Source of the DNA: Candidatus Obscuribacter sp.
GTDB lineage: Bacteria > Cyanobacteriota > Vampirovibrionia > Obscuribacterales > Obscuribacteraceae
DNA length: 64,000 nt
Direction of reading: 5' to 3'
Assembly (NCBI GenBank): GCA_021772135.1
Contig: JADYXQ010000001.1
Location: 1-64,000, forward strand
Below the pieces are notes generated by a model, which worked only from the letters and a program-made list of their open reading frames with translations, searched no databases and had not been told where the DNA came from. Within the stretch, counting starts at the first letter, position 1. Every line of letters starts with the position of its first letter. This document shows, in pieces, positions 9,201 to 18,071 of this stretch. Position numbers and translations under genes: made by a program.

Positions 9201-9206
9201 TATAAT
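9201..9206 (+). promoter_or_regulatory. Candidate -10 box (TATAAT) of the O-acylation pair
   Basis: A consensus TATAAT lies 27 bases before the ATG at 9234. The -35 position (CCTTCG) is a poor match, so activation by a regulator would be needed if this is used. Confidence 0.4.
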
Positions 9207-9233
9207 TTGGGCTTGTCAAGCAAGTGGTATTAG

Positions 9234-10511
9234 ATGCTTAGCACTGAGCCCAAAGAAGTAGCTCCAGTACAGACTATTCAACCTGAGCGCCCGGCCCCCA
9301 CTTTTGCCGCTCGCCTGGGTTCTGTTTTTAAAATTACAGCCAGCAGCAAAGCAGCACAGGCAGCGCTTCTGGTTATTCTGGCCAATTGGGCACTAGTTGT
9401 CACCAACCCTTTTAAAAATGTCGATCCAGACAGTTTGCCCACGCTTAAATCATGGGTGTGGTGGACGACTCAGGATTACCGCCAGCTGAAAGAGTCTCCC
9501 AGCGTGGTGCTTTTAGGATCATCATTGTTGATGAACTCAGTCTGGATGCAAGAAGCAGAGCATTTACAGCAAAATGTCGATATCGTCGTCAATCGTCGTA
9601 CCCGTTATCTAGAGAGCATGCTCAGTAAATACCTGCCAGGTAGCAAAGGTATTTGCTTTAACTTTGGTTTGCCCGGCAGCATGGTTTCAGATGATTACAT
9701 GATTGCCCGCACATTGTTTGACAAAGAGCACACACCTAAAATCGTGGTGCTCTGCTTAGGTCCCAGAGACTTGATGGATACCAGCTTTAGTTGTGCCGGA
9801 GCCACCAGCGCTTTTAGATACCTCGAACGCTTTACAGACACAAAAGACTTGCTCGATATTGCCTACACCAGCACCTGGCCAAAAATCAATTTCATGCTGC
9901 GCGAATTTATCTATTTCGTCGATAAAAAGCACCACTCGCAATCGGTTCTGGGAGAACAGGCCAAAAGCGCCTTGAATCCTGTCTACCAGGGCGTTACCGG
10001 CCCAAGCAAATTCAACGTCAAAACCGATTTCGATAAACAATTTGCTTTTTATCGCTCGGAAGTAGAGAAAGGTGTCTTCATCGCCAAGCCCAACGTGCAG
10101 ACAGATTCATTTTACGACAACGGCAAAGACTGGAAAAAACGCTTTAAAAATTCAAACGATGAGATGTTCGACAATCAAAAAATCTGGTTAAACAAAACAC
10201 TGGCTGAGGCCAAAGCCAAAGGCATTGTGCCTGTGTTGGTAAACATGCCGGTTTCAGAGCTTGGTATCAAATATATTCCGCCACAGGTCTACAAGAGACA
10301 CGTGGATACCTTAGTTGAAATGGCGGCAAAATATGATTGCCCATATGTCGACACTATGAAAGAAGGTCAATTCGATATGAAAGACTTTTCTGATTATGGT
10401 CATATGGACGCCAGTGGCGGCAGAAAAATTGTGGATATCGTCGCTCAGTTTCTCGCCAGCGATAGCCGCACCCGCAGCCGCCTAATCGACGGAAACGGGG
10501 GAGGCCTCTAA
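9234..10511 (+). CDS. AlgJ/DltD-like SGNH-type membrane protein, partner of MBOAT
   Basis: 425 residues. A single hydrophobic segment near residues 45-60 (AALLVILANWALVV) acts as a membrane anchor, and the rest faces outward. VVLLGSSLLMNS fits the GxSxxM/L block I of SGNH hydrolases; a late DYGHMDASGGRKI carries Asp and His in the position of the block V D-x-x-H. Such proteins work with an MBOAT acyltransferase to O-acylate a surface polysaccharide or teichoic-type polymer. The next gene is exactly an MBOAT, overlapping by one base (TAATG), which strongly supports the pairing. The acceptor glycan is unknown; family membership is by motif and context. Confidence 0.8.
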   Translation: MLSTEPKEVAPVQTIQPERPAPTFAARLGSVFKITASSKAAQAALLVILANWALVVTNPFKNVDPDSLPTLKSWVWWTTQDYRQLKESPSVVLLGSSLLMNSVWMQEAEHLQQNVDIVVNRRTRYLESMLSKYLPGSKGICFNFGLPGSMVSDDYMIARTLFDKEHTPKIVVLCLGPRDLMDTSFSCAGATSAFRYLERFTDTKDLLDIAYTSTWPKINFMLREFIYFVDKKHHSQSVLGEQAKSALNPVYQGVTGPSKFNVKTDFDKQFAFYRSEVEKGVFIAKPNVQTDSFYDNGKDWKKRFKNSNDEMFDNQKIWLNKTLAEAKAKGIVPVLVNMPVSELGIKYIPPQVYKRHVDTLVEMAAKYDCPYVDTMKEGQFDMKDFSDYGHMDASGGRKIVDIVAQFLASDSRTRSRLIDGNGGGL

Positions 10512-11974
10512 TGCTCTTCAACAGCGCCGCGTATCTAGTTTTCCTGCCCATAGTAGTAGCAATTTACTGGTTGATACCATTTAAATACCGCACGGCTTTT
10601 TTACTTGTCGCCAGCTACTTTTTCTACATGACCTGGAAGCCAATTTATATCGTGCTGATTGTGGCGCTTACTGCCTTCAATTATTTTGCCGGTATCATCA
10701 TCGAAAAAGAAAAAGTCAGACGCAAACTTTACCTGATTGGCGCACTGGTAGCCAATATCGCCACCCTGGCATATTTCAAATATGCTTATTTCGCCATCGA
10801 TTCTGCCAACGGCGTGCTGGCTATTGCCGGGCGCAAAATTTCTTATCCACTGCACGATATCATTCTGCCCCTGGGCATTTCCTTTTTCGTTTTTGAGTTC
10901 ATTCATTATTTGGTAGACGTTTATAAGGGCAGTCCGGCGGTGAAAGCGCCTCTAGAGTTCGCTCTTTTCCCCAGCTTCTTTCCTACGCAAATAGCTGGGC
11001 CTATCAAGCGTTTTCAAGATTTTGTGCCTCAATTGCATTTGCCCGCCAAAATCAATTTGAAAGATATTGATGAAGGCGTAGAACTTATTTTGTGGGGCCT
11101 ATTCAAAAAAGTAATTGTGGCTGACAGCCTGGCCATAGTAATAGACAAATGCATGCCGCATCCGGAGATGCTCACTACCATCGACTGCTGGATGCTGCTC
11201 TGGGCGTTCGCCATTCAGGTCTATTTCGATTTTTCCGGTTACACCGATATTGCTCGAGGCTCGGCAGCCTTACTTGGTTTCAAGGTGCCGCTTAATTTTG
11301 ATCTGCCATTTTTAGCCGGTTCGATTACCGAATACTGGCGCCGCTGGCACATCTCTTTGTCTTTGTGGTTGCGCGACTATTTGTTCTTTCCATTGGGTGG
11401 AAGCAAACACGGCACACTTGCCACCATTCGCAATGTCATGATTACATTCACTATCGCCGGCCTCTGGCATGGTGCCGGACTCAACTATATTATTTTCGGA
11501 GCGATGCACGGCCTCTGGCTTAACTGCAATCGAGTCTGGAGGCTGATTGTCGACAAGAGCCCAGCATTGACTACGCTGACTGAAACGAAAATCTTTCATG
11601 TCTTTGGCGTGCTGCTTACTTTTAATGCTCTGGCTGTCACTCTGGTGACTTTCCGCTTGCCCAATCTCGAATTATCCGGACGCTATTTCCAGAAATTACT
11701 GGTTCTCACACCGGAAGCGGCTTCAAACCCGATCTCTCTGACTATTCCTTCAATAGAAGGCGCGGCCAACTTTGCCCTTTTCCCAGTATTTTTATTGGCA
11801 ATAGTGATTGGTCACCTGATCTCCAATCAACTTAGAGGCAAAACCGCTCCTGGAATTCTGCCTCTACCCAAGTCTATGCAAATACTGAAACCGGCATATC
11901 TAGCGGCTCTAGCCATACTGCTGCTGCTCTTCGCGCCTGATGGCACGCCGAGCTTCGTTTATTTCCAGTTCTAA
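10511..11974 (+). CDS. MBOAT family O-acyltransferase (AlgI-like)
   Basis: 487 residues with about ten membrane helices. The family landmarks are present: YYLVDVYKG-like segment (HYLVDVYKG), FPTQIAGPIKRF, ITEYWRRWHISLSLWLRDYL, and the catalytic histidine in LWHGAGLNYIIFGAMHG. AlgI-type MBOATs pass an acyl group across the membrane to an SGNH partner that decorates an extracellular polymer. The start ATG shares a base with the stop of the SGNH gene, so the two are translationally coupled. The stop overlaps the convergent TetR gene by about three bases. Confidence 0.94.
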   Translation: MLFNSAAYLVFLPIVVAIYWLIPFKYRTAFLLVASYFFYMTWKPIYIVLIVALTAFNYFAGIIIEKEKVRRKLYLIGALVANIATLAYFKYAYFAIDSANGVLAIAGRKISYPLHDIILPLGISFFVFEFIHYLVDVYKGSPAVKAPLEFALFPSFFPTQIAGPIKRFQDFVPQLHLPAKINLKDIDEGVELILWGLFKKVIVADSLAIVIDKCMPHPEMLTTIDCWMLLWAFAIQVYFDFSGYTDIARGSAALLGFKVPLNFDLPFLAGSITEYWRRWHISLSLWLRDYLFFPLGGSKHGTLATIRNVMITFTIAGLWHGAGLNYIIFGAMHGLWLNCNRVWRLIVDKSPALTTLTETKIFHVFGVLLTFNALAVTLVTFRLPNLELSGRYFQKLLVLTPEAASNPISLTIPSIEGAANFALFPVFLLAIVIGHLISNQLRGKTAPGILPLPKSMQILKPAYLAALAILLLLFAPDGTPSFVYFQF

Positions 11975-12609
11975 GATCTGATGGCAGCCAGAGTCATCTT
12001 TAGACATGAGTCAATGTGAGCTTGACACATGTTGTTCGACAATAAATCGGTGCCTTCGGGCCAGAGACTTTTTAAATTGTCGCGAGCAATAACATAAAAA
12101 ACGCACATGCCCACGATATTGGCGGCCACGTGCACGGCGTCGCCCTGTGCAAATTCGCCGGTTTGCATACCACGCTTCAAGCTTTCAATTAGTGGGCCAT
12201 AAAGGGTGCCCACCGCAGCTTCCATATAATAGCGGCCTTCGTTCTGCAAAGCTTCAAGCAACATCAAGCTGCCGACATTGGGATTTTGAATAATGTGAGC
12301 GAGAAAATTGCGCACCACAATTGATACTGCATCAGTTGGCGAAAGATCATCGACATGCAAAGAATCAAGGTCAGCTCTGCGTTTAAGTATTAATCTCTCC
12401 ATCACTGCTTTGTAGAGATTTTCTTTGTTCTCAAAATAATAGTGAATCATAGCCTTAGTCACACCTGTGCGCGCGGCAATAGATTCTGTACGAGCACCCC
12501 AGAGACCGACCTTAGCAAATTCTTGTTCGGCTGCATCTAAAATGCTGTTTCGAGTAGCTTCGGCATCACGTGTTGGCGCTTTTGCACCGGGCTTGGCAAT
12601 TTTTTCCAT
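11971..12609 (-). CDS. TetR/AcrR family transcriptional regulator
   Basis: 212 residues. The N-terminal HTH reads EFAKVGLWGARTESIAARTG followed by TKAMIHYYFENKENLYKAVM (about residues 32-70), typical for TetR. The C-terminal ligand domain is of the TetR_C type with LMLLEALQNEGRYYMEA. The ligand and targets are unknown. Just upstream is a direct repeat CTCTGGACA at 12641 and 12664, spaced 23 bases, which could be an operator, but that is only a pattern. Confidence 0.93.
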   Translation of the reverse strand: MEKIAKPGAKAPTRDAEATRNSILDAAEQEFAKVGLWGARTESIAARTGVTKAMIHYYFENKENLYKAVMERLILKRRADLDSLHVDDLSPTDAVSIVVRNFLAHIIQNPNVGSLMLLEALQNEGRYYMEAAVGTLYGPLIESLKRGMQTGEFAQGDAVHVAANIVGMCVFYVIARDNLKSLWPEGTDLLSNNMCQAHIDSCLKMTLAAIRS

Positions 12610-12806
12610 TAATCAATCCACATTCTGTGCTTACAATTGTACTCTGGACAAAGGGATCCAATTCGTCTCTGGACATTGATTTTCTCTGAAGGGTTGCCTG
12701 GTTTAATAATTCCCTCTTTTATAGAGAAACCACACTTTCAAGAACAACAGATCGCCAATCGAAAAAAAATATTTTGACCAATAACTTGCAATCGCGCTCG
12801 CAGCAA

Positions 12807-12833
12807 GAAGGACCGGCATAATACCAGTCCTTC
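12807..12833. terminator. Hairpin downstream of the second TetR gene
   Basis: Arms gaaggaccgg / ccagtccttc (one mismatch) with a 7-base loop. A T-rich tail (tcatattttt) follows on the plus strand; on the minus strand, the direction of the flanking genes, there is no clear U-tract. It could still stop transcription from the TetR gene at 12870-13478, but weakly. Confidence 0.45.
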
Positions 12834-12869
12834 TCATATTTTTACTTGTTGTGAAAAATACACGTCAAG

Positions 12870-13478
12870 TTAGTTTTTGCTTGATGGTGCTGCCAGAAAA
12901 GTGAATGTCAAATCGACAAATGTCTCGAGTGGCTTCACTGTGCGGGTAGACTTAGCGCGTAAAATTGCCCCTTCCCAACCACTGAGGAATAAGTCGGCCA
13001 GTGCGGGCGCTTCGAAATCTCTGCGAATCTCGCCTTTCTTCTGACCCTCTTCCATACAAGCGGCAAAAACATCCGTCCAGCGCTGAAAAACTTTTTCCAA
13101 CTCTTCTCGAAGCACTTCACTCTGGCCGGCCATCTCTTGACTGAGATTACCAATAAGGCAGCCCCGTGTGCATTTGCGTTCTTCAATACGCTGTCTGTGA
13201 ATGGCGCAATATGATTTCAAACGTTCAGTAGGTGAGAGATTGTTCTCACGCAAACTTGATAACATCTGCTCCGTATAACCTTGATCAAAGTGGCGAATAA
13301 TCTGTAAGGCAAAATCTTCTTTACTCTCAAAATAGTGATAGAAAGAACCTTTGGGCACACCCACAGACTCAAGCACTTCCTGCAAACCACAGTTGCTGTA
13401 ACCTTTTTCAAGCATCAGCCTGGTGCCGGCTTCGAGCAGCTCCAGCTTGGTACCTTCTTTTTGTAATACTTTTGCCAT
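12870..13478 (-). CDS. NemR/AcuR-like TetR family repressor, likely electrophile-sensing
   Basis: 202 residues. HTH GLQEVLESVGVPKGSFYHYF (about 31-50) followed by ESKEDF matches the NemR/AcuR subgroup of TetR closely. The middle holds CTRGCLIGNLSQEM: E. coli NemR has a related GC-L segment with the redox-active Cys106, so Cys in this position suggests sensing of reactive electrophiles or chlorine species (inference from the family). Two operator-like sites at 13521 and 13703 lie upstream and suit autoregulation. No nemA-type reductase is adjacent, so the target genes are either elsewhere or the small gene at 13815. Confidence 0.92.
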   Translation of the reverse strand: MAKVLQKEGTKLELLEAGTRLMLEKGYSNCGLQEVLESVGVPKGSFYHYFESKEDFALQIIRHFDQGYTEQMLSSLRENNLSPTERLKSYCAIHRQRIEERKCTRGCLIGNLSQEMAGQSEVLREELEKVFQRWTDVFAACMEEGQKKGEIRRDFEAPALADLFLSGWEGAILRAKSTRTVKPLETFVDLTFTFLAAPSSKN

Positions 13479-13520
13479 TTCAACTATCCATCTTTCTTAT
13501 GTAGAATCAGCTTTCTGGTT

Positions 13521-13536
13521 ATACGACCGGTCATCT
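13521..13536 (-). promoter_or_regulatory. Operator-like site 1 (TAGATGACCGGTC on minus strand)
   Basis: On the minus strand it reads TAGATGACCGGTCGTA, with the perfect palindrome GACCGGTC at the core. It shares TAGAYGACYGGTC with the site at 13703. Known NemR/AcuR-type operators contain TAGACC...GGTCTA half-sites. It is 43 bases upstream of the TetR start, in promoter position. Confidence 0.5.
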
Positions 13537-13702
13537 AGACTGATTGAAGAGAAGCAGAAAAAGTCGATCATGTTCCGCACATCACCCGGACTTCAAACAG
13601 CAGCACAAAGATTTTAATTCAAAGTGACACCACCGGTAGTGAGCCTGATTTACTGCTGAGCTAATCACTTTTGACCTATTTCCTTAAACCATACCCGCAT
13701 AA

Positions 13703-13717
13703 TAGACCAGTCGTCTA
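13703..13717 (-). promoter_or_regulatory. Operator-like site 2 (TAGACGACTGGTC on minus strand)
   Basis: The plus strand reads TAGACCAGTCGTCTA: arms TAGAC/GTCTA around a 5-base centre. The minus strand shares the 13-base TAGAYGACYGGTC with site 1. It lies about 225 bases before the regulator and 98 bases after the small gene's stop. Confidence 0.5.
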
Positions 13718-13767
13718 CAAACGTCAAGCCCTTATAGCAACCAGCTTAACTTTGCGGCCGACAATGA

Positions 13768-13792
13768 AGCCCAGCATTAAATATGCCGGGCT
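13768..13792. terminator. Hairpin downstream of the 42-residue gene
   Basis: Arms agcccagcat / atgccgggct (one mismatch, G-U capable) with a 5-base loop, 23 bases past the stop of the minus-strand small gene. There is no good U-tract, so a transcript-end structure is possible but not assured. Confidence 0.4.
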
Positions 13793-13814
13793 GCATAATC
13801 AGAAGAAGCGCAAA

Positions 13815-13943
13815 TTACTTTCTGCGGCGCTCTTCAACTTTAATTGGAATAGGTGCAGGTTGTGCAGTCGGGCCGATTAGCCAGTTGCGTACGATATCCC
13901 ACATCTCTTGCCAGAATGACCGCTGCAAGATTGACGGTTTCAT
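13815..13943 (-). CDS. Small protein, 42 residues, unknown
   Basis: The frame starts MKPSILQRSFWQEMWDIV, continues RNWLIGPTAQPAPIPIK, and ends VEERRRK before TAA. The start has a near-perfect Shine-Dalgarno: GGAGG with seven bases to the ATG. The N-terminal half is an amphipathic, Trp-rich helix; a Pro-rich hinge and a basic tail follow. It has no homologue I can name. A small membrane-associated or regulatory peptide fits the composition, but this is a guess. It lies upstream of the NemR-like regulator on the same strand, with operator-like sites between them. Confidence 0.65.
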   Translation of the reverse strand: MKPSILQRSFWQEMWDIVRNWLIGPTAQPAPIPIKVEERRRK

Positions 13944-14074
13944 CAACGATCCTCCGTACCTTCTTTATTCACCATAGCAGATTAGTTGAAAAATGGAGAG
14001 TTGCCACCGCGGTTTTTCCCATTCAGAAGACAATTTTGCAATTAAGTCTTAAATTTTGAGGGCATAGAAAATCT

Positions 14075-16774
14075 ATGAAGAGCAACGAAGAACAAAGACG
14101 ACTGGCTGTAGACCAGGCCAGGGGGGCCAACTGGAAGCGCTGGGGCCCTTACCTTTCGGAAAGACAATGGGGCACGGTAAGGGAAGATTATTCGCCCAAC
14201 GGCACCAACTGGGAATATTTTGACCACGAACAATCGCGCAGCCGCGCTTATCGCTGGGGTGAAGACGGCCTTTTAGGTATCTCAGACCGCGAATGCCGAC
14301 TGTGCTTCAGTGTGGCGCTATGGAACGGCGCCGACAGCATCTTGAAAGAGCGGCTCTTCGGTGTCACCAATCACCAGGGCAACCACGGTGAAGACGTCAA
14401 AGAACAATATTTCTATCTCGACTCAACACCTACCCACTCCTATCTCAAAGCCCTCTACAAATATCCGCAACGGGCCTTTCCTTATGAACAGCTGCTAGCT
14501 GAAAACGCTCGCCGCTCAAGAGACCAGGGCGAATTCGAGTTAGTCGACACTGGTGCATTCGATCAGTCGCGTTATTTCGATGTGCAGGTTGAATACGCCA
14601 AAGCCACCCCCGACGACATTTTAATTAAGCTCACAGTAACCAACCATGGGCCCGACCAGGCATTCTTGCATTTGCTGCCCACCCTCTGGTTTCGCAATAC
14701 CTGGTCGTGGGGCAGGTCAGGCGACGGCTACTGGAACGAGCCGCAGATTAAACAGCTCAATGGCTTTGCCCGGGCCAGCCACGAGAGCCTCGGTAATTTC
14801 AATTTTGTTTGTGAAAACCCAGATTTTGAACCGCTTTACACCAATAACGAAACCAACAACGAGAAACTTTTTCAAAGTAAAAACAAAAGTGATTTCGTCA
14901 AAGATGCTTTTCACCAGTATGTGGTGGAGAGCAAAAGTGAAGCGGTCAATCCTGAGCTTTGCGGTACTAAGGCAGCTTTTTACAGCCGGTTGAGCCTGTC
15001 TGCCGGCGCCAGTATGACTTTTAAATATCGCCTGCAAATTGATGACAGGCAACCACTGGGCGCATCGAGCGCATTAGACGAACAATTTGGTGACGAGTTC
15101 GATTCAATTTTCAGCGCACGCATAGGCGAAGCCAATCAGTTTTACAACAATGTTCTACCGGCCGCACTTACGCCAGAACAGGCCACAGTCAGCCGGCAAG
15201 CGTATGCCGGCTTGCTCTGGAGCAAACAGTTTTATCACTATATAGTCAGCCAGTGGTTAGAAGGCGATCCCGGTAATCCGCCGCAGCAAAGGCAAACTGC
15301 TCTCAACCAAAAATGGAAAAATATTTTCAATCGCGACATTATTTCCATGCCCGACAAATGGGAGTATCCCTGGTATGCCATATGGGATGTGGCTTTCCAC
15401 ATGATCGTTATGGCTCAAGTCGATGCAACTTTTGCCAAAGAGCAGCTCATTCTTTTTTTGCGCGAATGGTACATGCGCCAAGACGGCCAATTGCCGGCTT
15501 ATGAATTTGATTTTGCTGATCTCAATCCGCCGGTGCATGCCTGGGCCGCTTTTCGCGTTTATAAAATGACTGCTCCGCGAGGGATGCGCGACTTGCCCTT
15601 TTTAGAGCGAGTCTTTCAGAAGCTACTGATCAATTTTACCTGGTGGGTCAATCGCAAAGACGTGGACGGCAATGATCTATTCGGCGGTGGATTTCTCGGC
15701 CTTGATAATATTGGTATTTTTGATCGCTCAAAAGGCGTGATTCCTTTCAATGGAGTTTTGCAACAGGCCGACGGCACAGCCTGGATGAGTTTTTACTGCA
15801 CAACCATGTTGGCTATTGCGCTGGAGCTGGCGGAAAAACGTCCGGCTCATGAAGACATAGCCTCAAAATTTTTCGAACATTTTGTCCAGATTTCAGATGC
15901 TATTCACAAGGACGACGGATCCGGCCTGTGGTGCGAAGAAGACGGCTTTTACTATGACCATCTACATATAACGGAGCATCATACTCAAAGCAATATCCCC
16001 TTGCGCGTTCGTTCGATCGTAGGGCTAATCCCATTATTAGCGGTCGAAGTTCTGGAAGAGCCGCTGATTAAAAGCCTGCCGGGGTTTTACAAAAGGATGA
16101 TGTGGTTCATTAAAAACAGAAGCGACCTCGACCAGAATATCTCCCTGACCCGCACCACAAGTAGGGGCGAAAGTCGATTGCTCTCCCTGCTTTCCAGTGA
16201 CCGACTGAAAAGAGTACTGGCCTACATGCTGGATGAAAACGAGTTTCTATCGCCTTATGGTATTCGTTCACTTTCAAAAATATATGAAGAAAACCCGCTT
16301 GTTTTCAGTGGTGACGGAGAAACCTACGAAGTTAAATATGCACCGGGCGAGAGCGACACTGCCGCATTTGGCGGTAACTCCAACTGGCGAGGGCCAATCT
16401 GGTTTCCGCTCAATTATCTAATTATCGAAGCGCTCGAGCGCTATCACAGCTTCTATGGCGAAGACTTTAAGGTTGAATGCCCTACGGCATCAGGCAATTT
16501 CATCAGCCTCAAGGCCGTAGCGCAAGAATTGGCTCGCCGTCTCAGTAGTATTTTTCTAGCAGACGGGCAGACACAAGTGCGGCCCTGGCAAAAAGATACA
16601 GAAGAACTGTTCGCGCGAGCCGACTGGCAAGACTTACATTTGTTTTACGAATATTTTCACGCCGAAAGCGGACGCGGCCTCGGCGCCAGTCACCAGACCG
16701 GCTGGACGGCTCTGATTACCAGATTATTCAGCAAATGCAACGAAAATTCGCCAGGCGAAAACGAAAATTCGTAA
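14075..16774 (+). CDS. GH63-type alpha-glucosidase (MGH1-like)
   Basis: 899 residues. It opens with RWGPYLSERQWGTVREDYSP, then DHEQSRSRAYRWGEDGL, as in bacterial 'glucosidase' proteins of the GH63/MGH1-like clan. The (alpha/alpha)6-barrel segments are visible: YPWYAIWDVAFHMI, PAYEFDFADLNPPVHAWA, DNIGIFDRSKG, ADGTAWMSFYC, and NSNWRGPIWFPLNYL. Acid residues in the AIWD and ADGTAW segments are the likely catalytic candidates. No signal peptide, so probably cytosolic. Family members hydrolyse alpha-glucosides or mannosyl/glucosylglycerate-type compatible solutes; the exact substrate is not decidable here. Shine-Dalgarno is weak (GAGGG 13 bases before ATG). Monocistronic. Confidence 0.9.
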   Translation: MKSNEEQRRLAVDQARGANWKRWGPYLSERQWGTVREDYSPNGTNWEYFDHEQSRSRAYRWGEDGLLGISDRECRLCFSVALWNGADSILKERLFGVTNHQGNHGEDVKEQYFYLDSTPTHSYLKALYKYPQRAFPYEQLLAENARRSRDQGEFELVDTGAFDQSRYFDVQVEYAKATPDDILIKLTVTNHGPDQAFLHLLPTLWFRNTWSWGRSGDGYWNEPQIKQLNGFARASHESLGNFNFVCENPDFEPLYTNNETNNEKLFQSKNKSDFVKDAFHQYVVESKSEAVNPELCGTKAAFYSRLSLSAGASMTFKYRLQIDDRQPLGASSALDEQFGDEFDSIFSARIGEANQFYNNVLPAALTPEQATVSRQAYAGLLWSKQFYHYIVSQWLEGDPGNPPQQRQTALNQKWKNIFNRDIISMPDKWEYPWYAIWDVAFHMIVMAQVDATFAKEQLILFLREWYMRQDGQLPAYEFDFADLNPPVHAWAAFRVYKMTAPRGMRDLPFLERVFQKLLINFTWWVNRKDVDGNDLFGGGFLGLDNIGIFDRSKGVIPFNGVLQQADGTAWMSFYCTTMLAIALELAEKRPAHEDIASKFFEHFVQISDAIHKDDGSGLWCEEDGFYYDHLHITEHHTQSNIPLRVRSIVGLIPLLAVEVLEEPLIKSLPGFYKRMMWFIKNRSDLDQNISLTRTTSRGESRLLSLLSSDRLKRVLAYMLDENEFLSPYGIRSLSKIYEENPLVFSGDGETYEVKYAPGESDTAAFGGNSNWRGPIWFPLNYLIIEALERYHSFYGEDFKVECPTASGNFISLKAVAQELARRLSSIFLADGQTQVRPWQKDTEELFARADWQDLHLFYEYFHAESGRGLGASHQTGWTALITRLFSKCNENSPGENENS

Positions 16775-16883
16775 AGCAAAGTTATCTCAAAAACCCACTG
16801 AGGCAGGCTCCGGGACACTGCGCTGCTATACTAAGCGAAATCTTTAGCCGCATCACGCACTCACGCCAGCACGGAGTACAGCA

Positions 16884-18071
16884 GTGTCTCAATCAGAACC
16901 ACAAATCGTTCAACTTCAGGCCGACTCTAAAGATGCACAAGGCAAAAAAGTTTTAAAAGACAAATTGAAAGTCGGCATTGTCGGCGCTACCGGTATGGTG
17001 GGCCAGCAATTAATTCGCATGCTCAAAGACAATCCCTGGTTTGAAATTACCAAGTTAGCGGCGTCAGCAGGCTCGGCCGGCAAGACGTACCTTGATTCAG
17101 TGGCCGGGCGCTGGTTTATGGACTTCGCTGTGCCGCCTGCCGTAGGCGCGCTGACGGTTGTCGACGCCGATAATCTTGATCTGGTAGTGGAAGGCGTAGA
17201 CATTGTCTTTTGCGCCGTCAGCCTTGATAAAGCCAGTGTGCTCAAACTCGAAGACGAACTGGCTAAACGCGGCGTTTTCGTCACCTCATGCAACTCAGCC
17301 AACCGCATGGACCCACTGGTACCAATGATGATACCAGCAGCCAACGCCAACCACTTGAAAGTAATGGAGCAGCAGCGTCGAGCACGTGGCTATACCACCG
17401 GCGCTATTATCGTCAAAAGCAACTGTTCGATACAAAGTTATGTCATCGCTCTGACGCCCTTAAAAGAATTTGGCATCAAACAAATTTTTGTCCATAGCGA
17501 GCAGGCCTTATCTGGTGCCGGCAAAACTTTTACTACCTGGCCTGAAATGGTAGAGAACGTTATTCCGTATATCGGCGGCGAAGAACAAAAATCGGAACAA
17601 GAGCCGCTTAAAGTCTGGGGCGATATTGGCGCCAGCGGAATCAGTCATGCCTCTCTGCCGAAAATTCATGCCAAATGCGTTCGAGTGGCCGTTGCCGATG
17701 GGCACACGGCTTACGTGAGCGCCCAGTTAGAAAATGCAATTGACAGTGCCACCATATTGAAGGCCTGGCAGGAATTTAAAGGAGTGTCCGGCGACCTGAG
17801 CACATTACCGTCGGCTCCGGAGCAAATTATTCACTTTCAGCAAGCAGCGGATCGGCCGCAGCCAAAGCTTGATGTGATGACAGAAAACGGTATGGCGGTA
17901 ACTACCGGCCAACTTAGCGTAAACGAAGACTGGGTCAGATTTACCGCCCTGGCTCACAACGCCATACTTGGCGCCGCCGGTGGTGCAGTACTGGCCACCG
18001 AACTGGCTGTCGCTCAGGGCTGCGTCTATCGTCGCGTTGCCGCTAAAACTCCAGCGGTCAGCGTCGGTTAA
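16884..18071 (+). CDS. asd: Aspartate-semialdehyde dehydrogenase
   Basis: Reduces beta-aspartyl phosphate to aspartate semialdehyde, the branch point to lysine, diaminopimelate, threonine and methionine. The NADP fold GIVGATGMVGQQLIRML is near residue 32. The active-site Cys lies in IVKSNCSIQSYV, and HSEQALSGAGKTF follows. The sequence suits the archaeal/yeast-like form. GTG start at 16884 with GGAG eight bases upstream. The 3' end overlaps the convergent SUFU gene by four bases. Confidence 0.92.
   Translation: MSQSEPQIVQLQADSKDAQGKKVLKDKLKVGIVGATGMVGQQLIRMLKDNPWFEITKLAASAGSAGKTYLDSVAGRWFMDFAVPPAVGALTVVDADNLDLVVEGVDIVFCAVSLDKASVLKLEDELAKRGVFVTSCNSANRMDPLVPMMIPAANANHLKVMEQQRRARGYTTGAIIVKSNCSIQSYVIALTPLKEFGIKQIFVHSEQALSGAGKTFTTWPEMVENVIPYIGGEEQKSEQEPLKVWGDIGASGISHASLPKIHAKCVRVAVADGHTAYVSAQLENAIDSATILKAWQEFKGVSGDLSTLPSAPEQIIHFQQAADRPQPKLDVMTENGMAVTTGQLSVNEDWVRFTALAHNAILGAAGGAVLATELAVAQGCVYRRVAAKTPAVSVG

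Larger units (their letters stand above)
13479..13814. other. Regulatory intergenic region between NemR-like gene and a 42-residue gene
   Basis: I see no credible protein in these 336 bases. They contain two related operator-like motifs (13521-13536 and 13703-13717) and a hairpin at 13768-13792. Confidence 0.55.
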
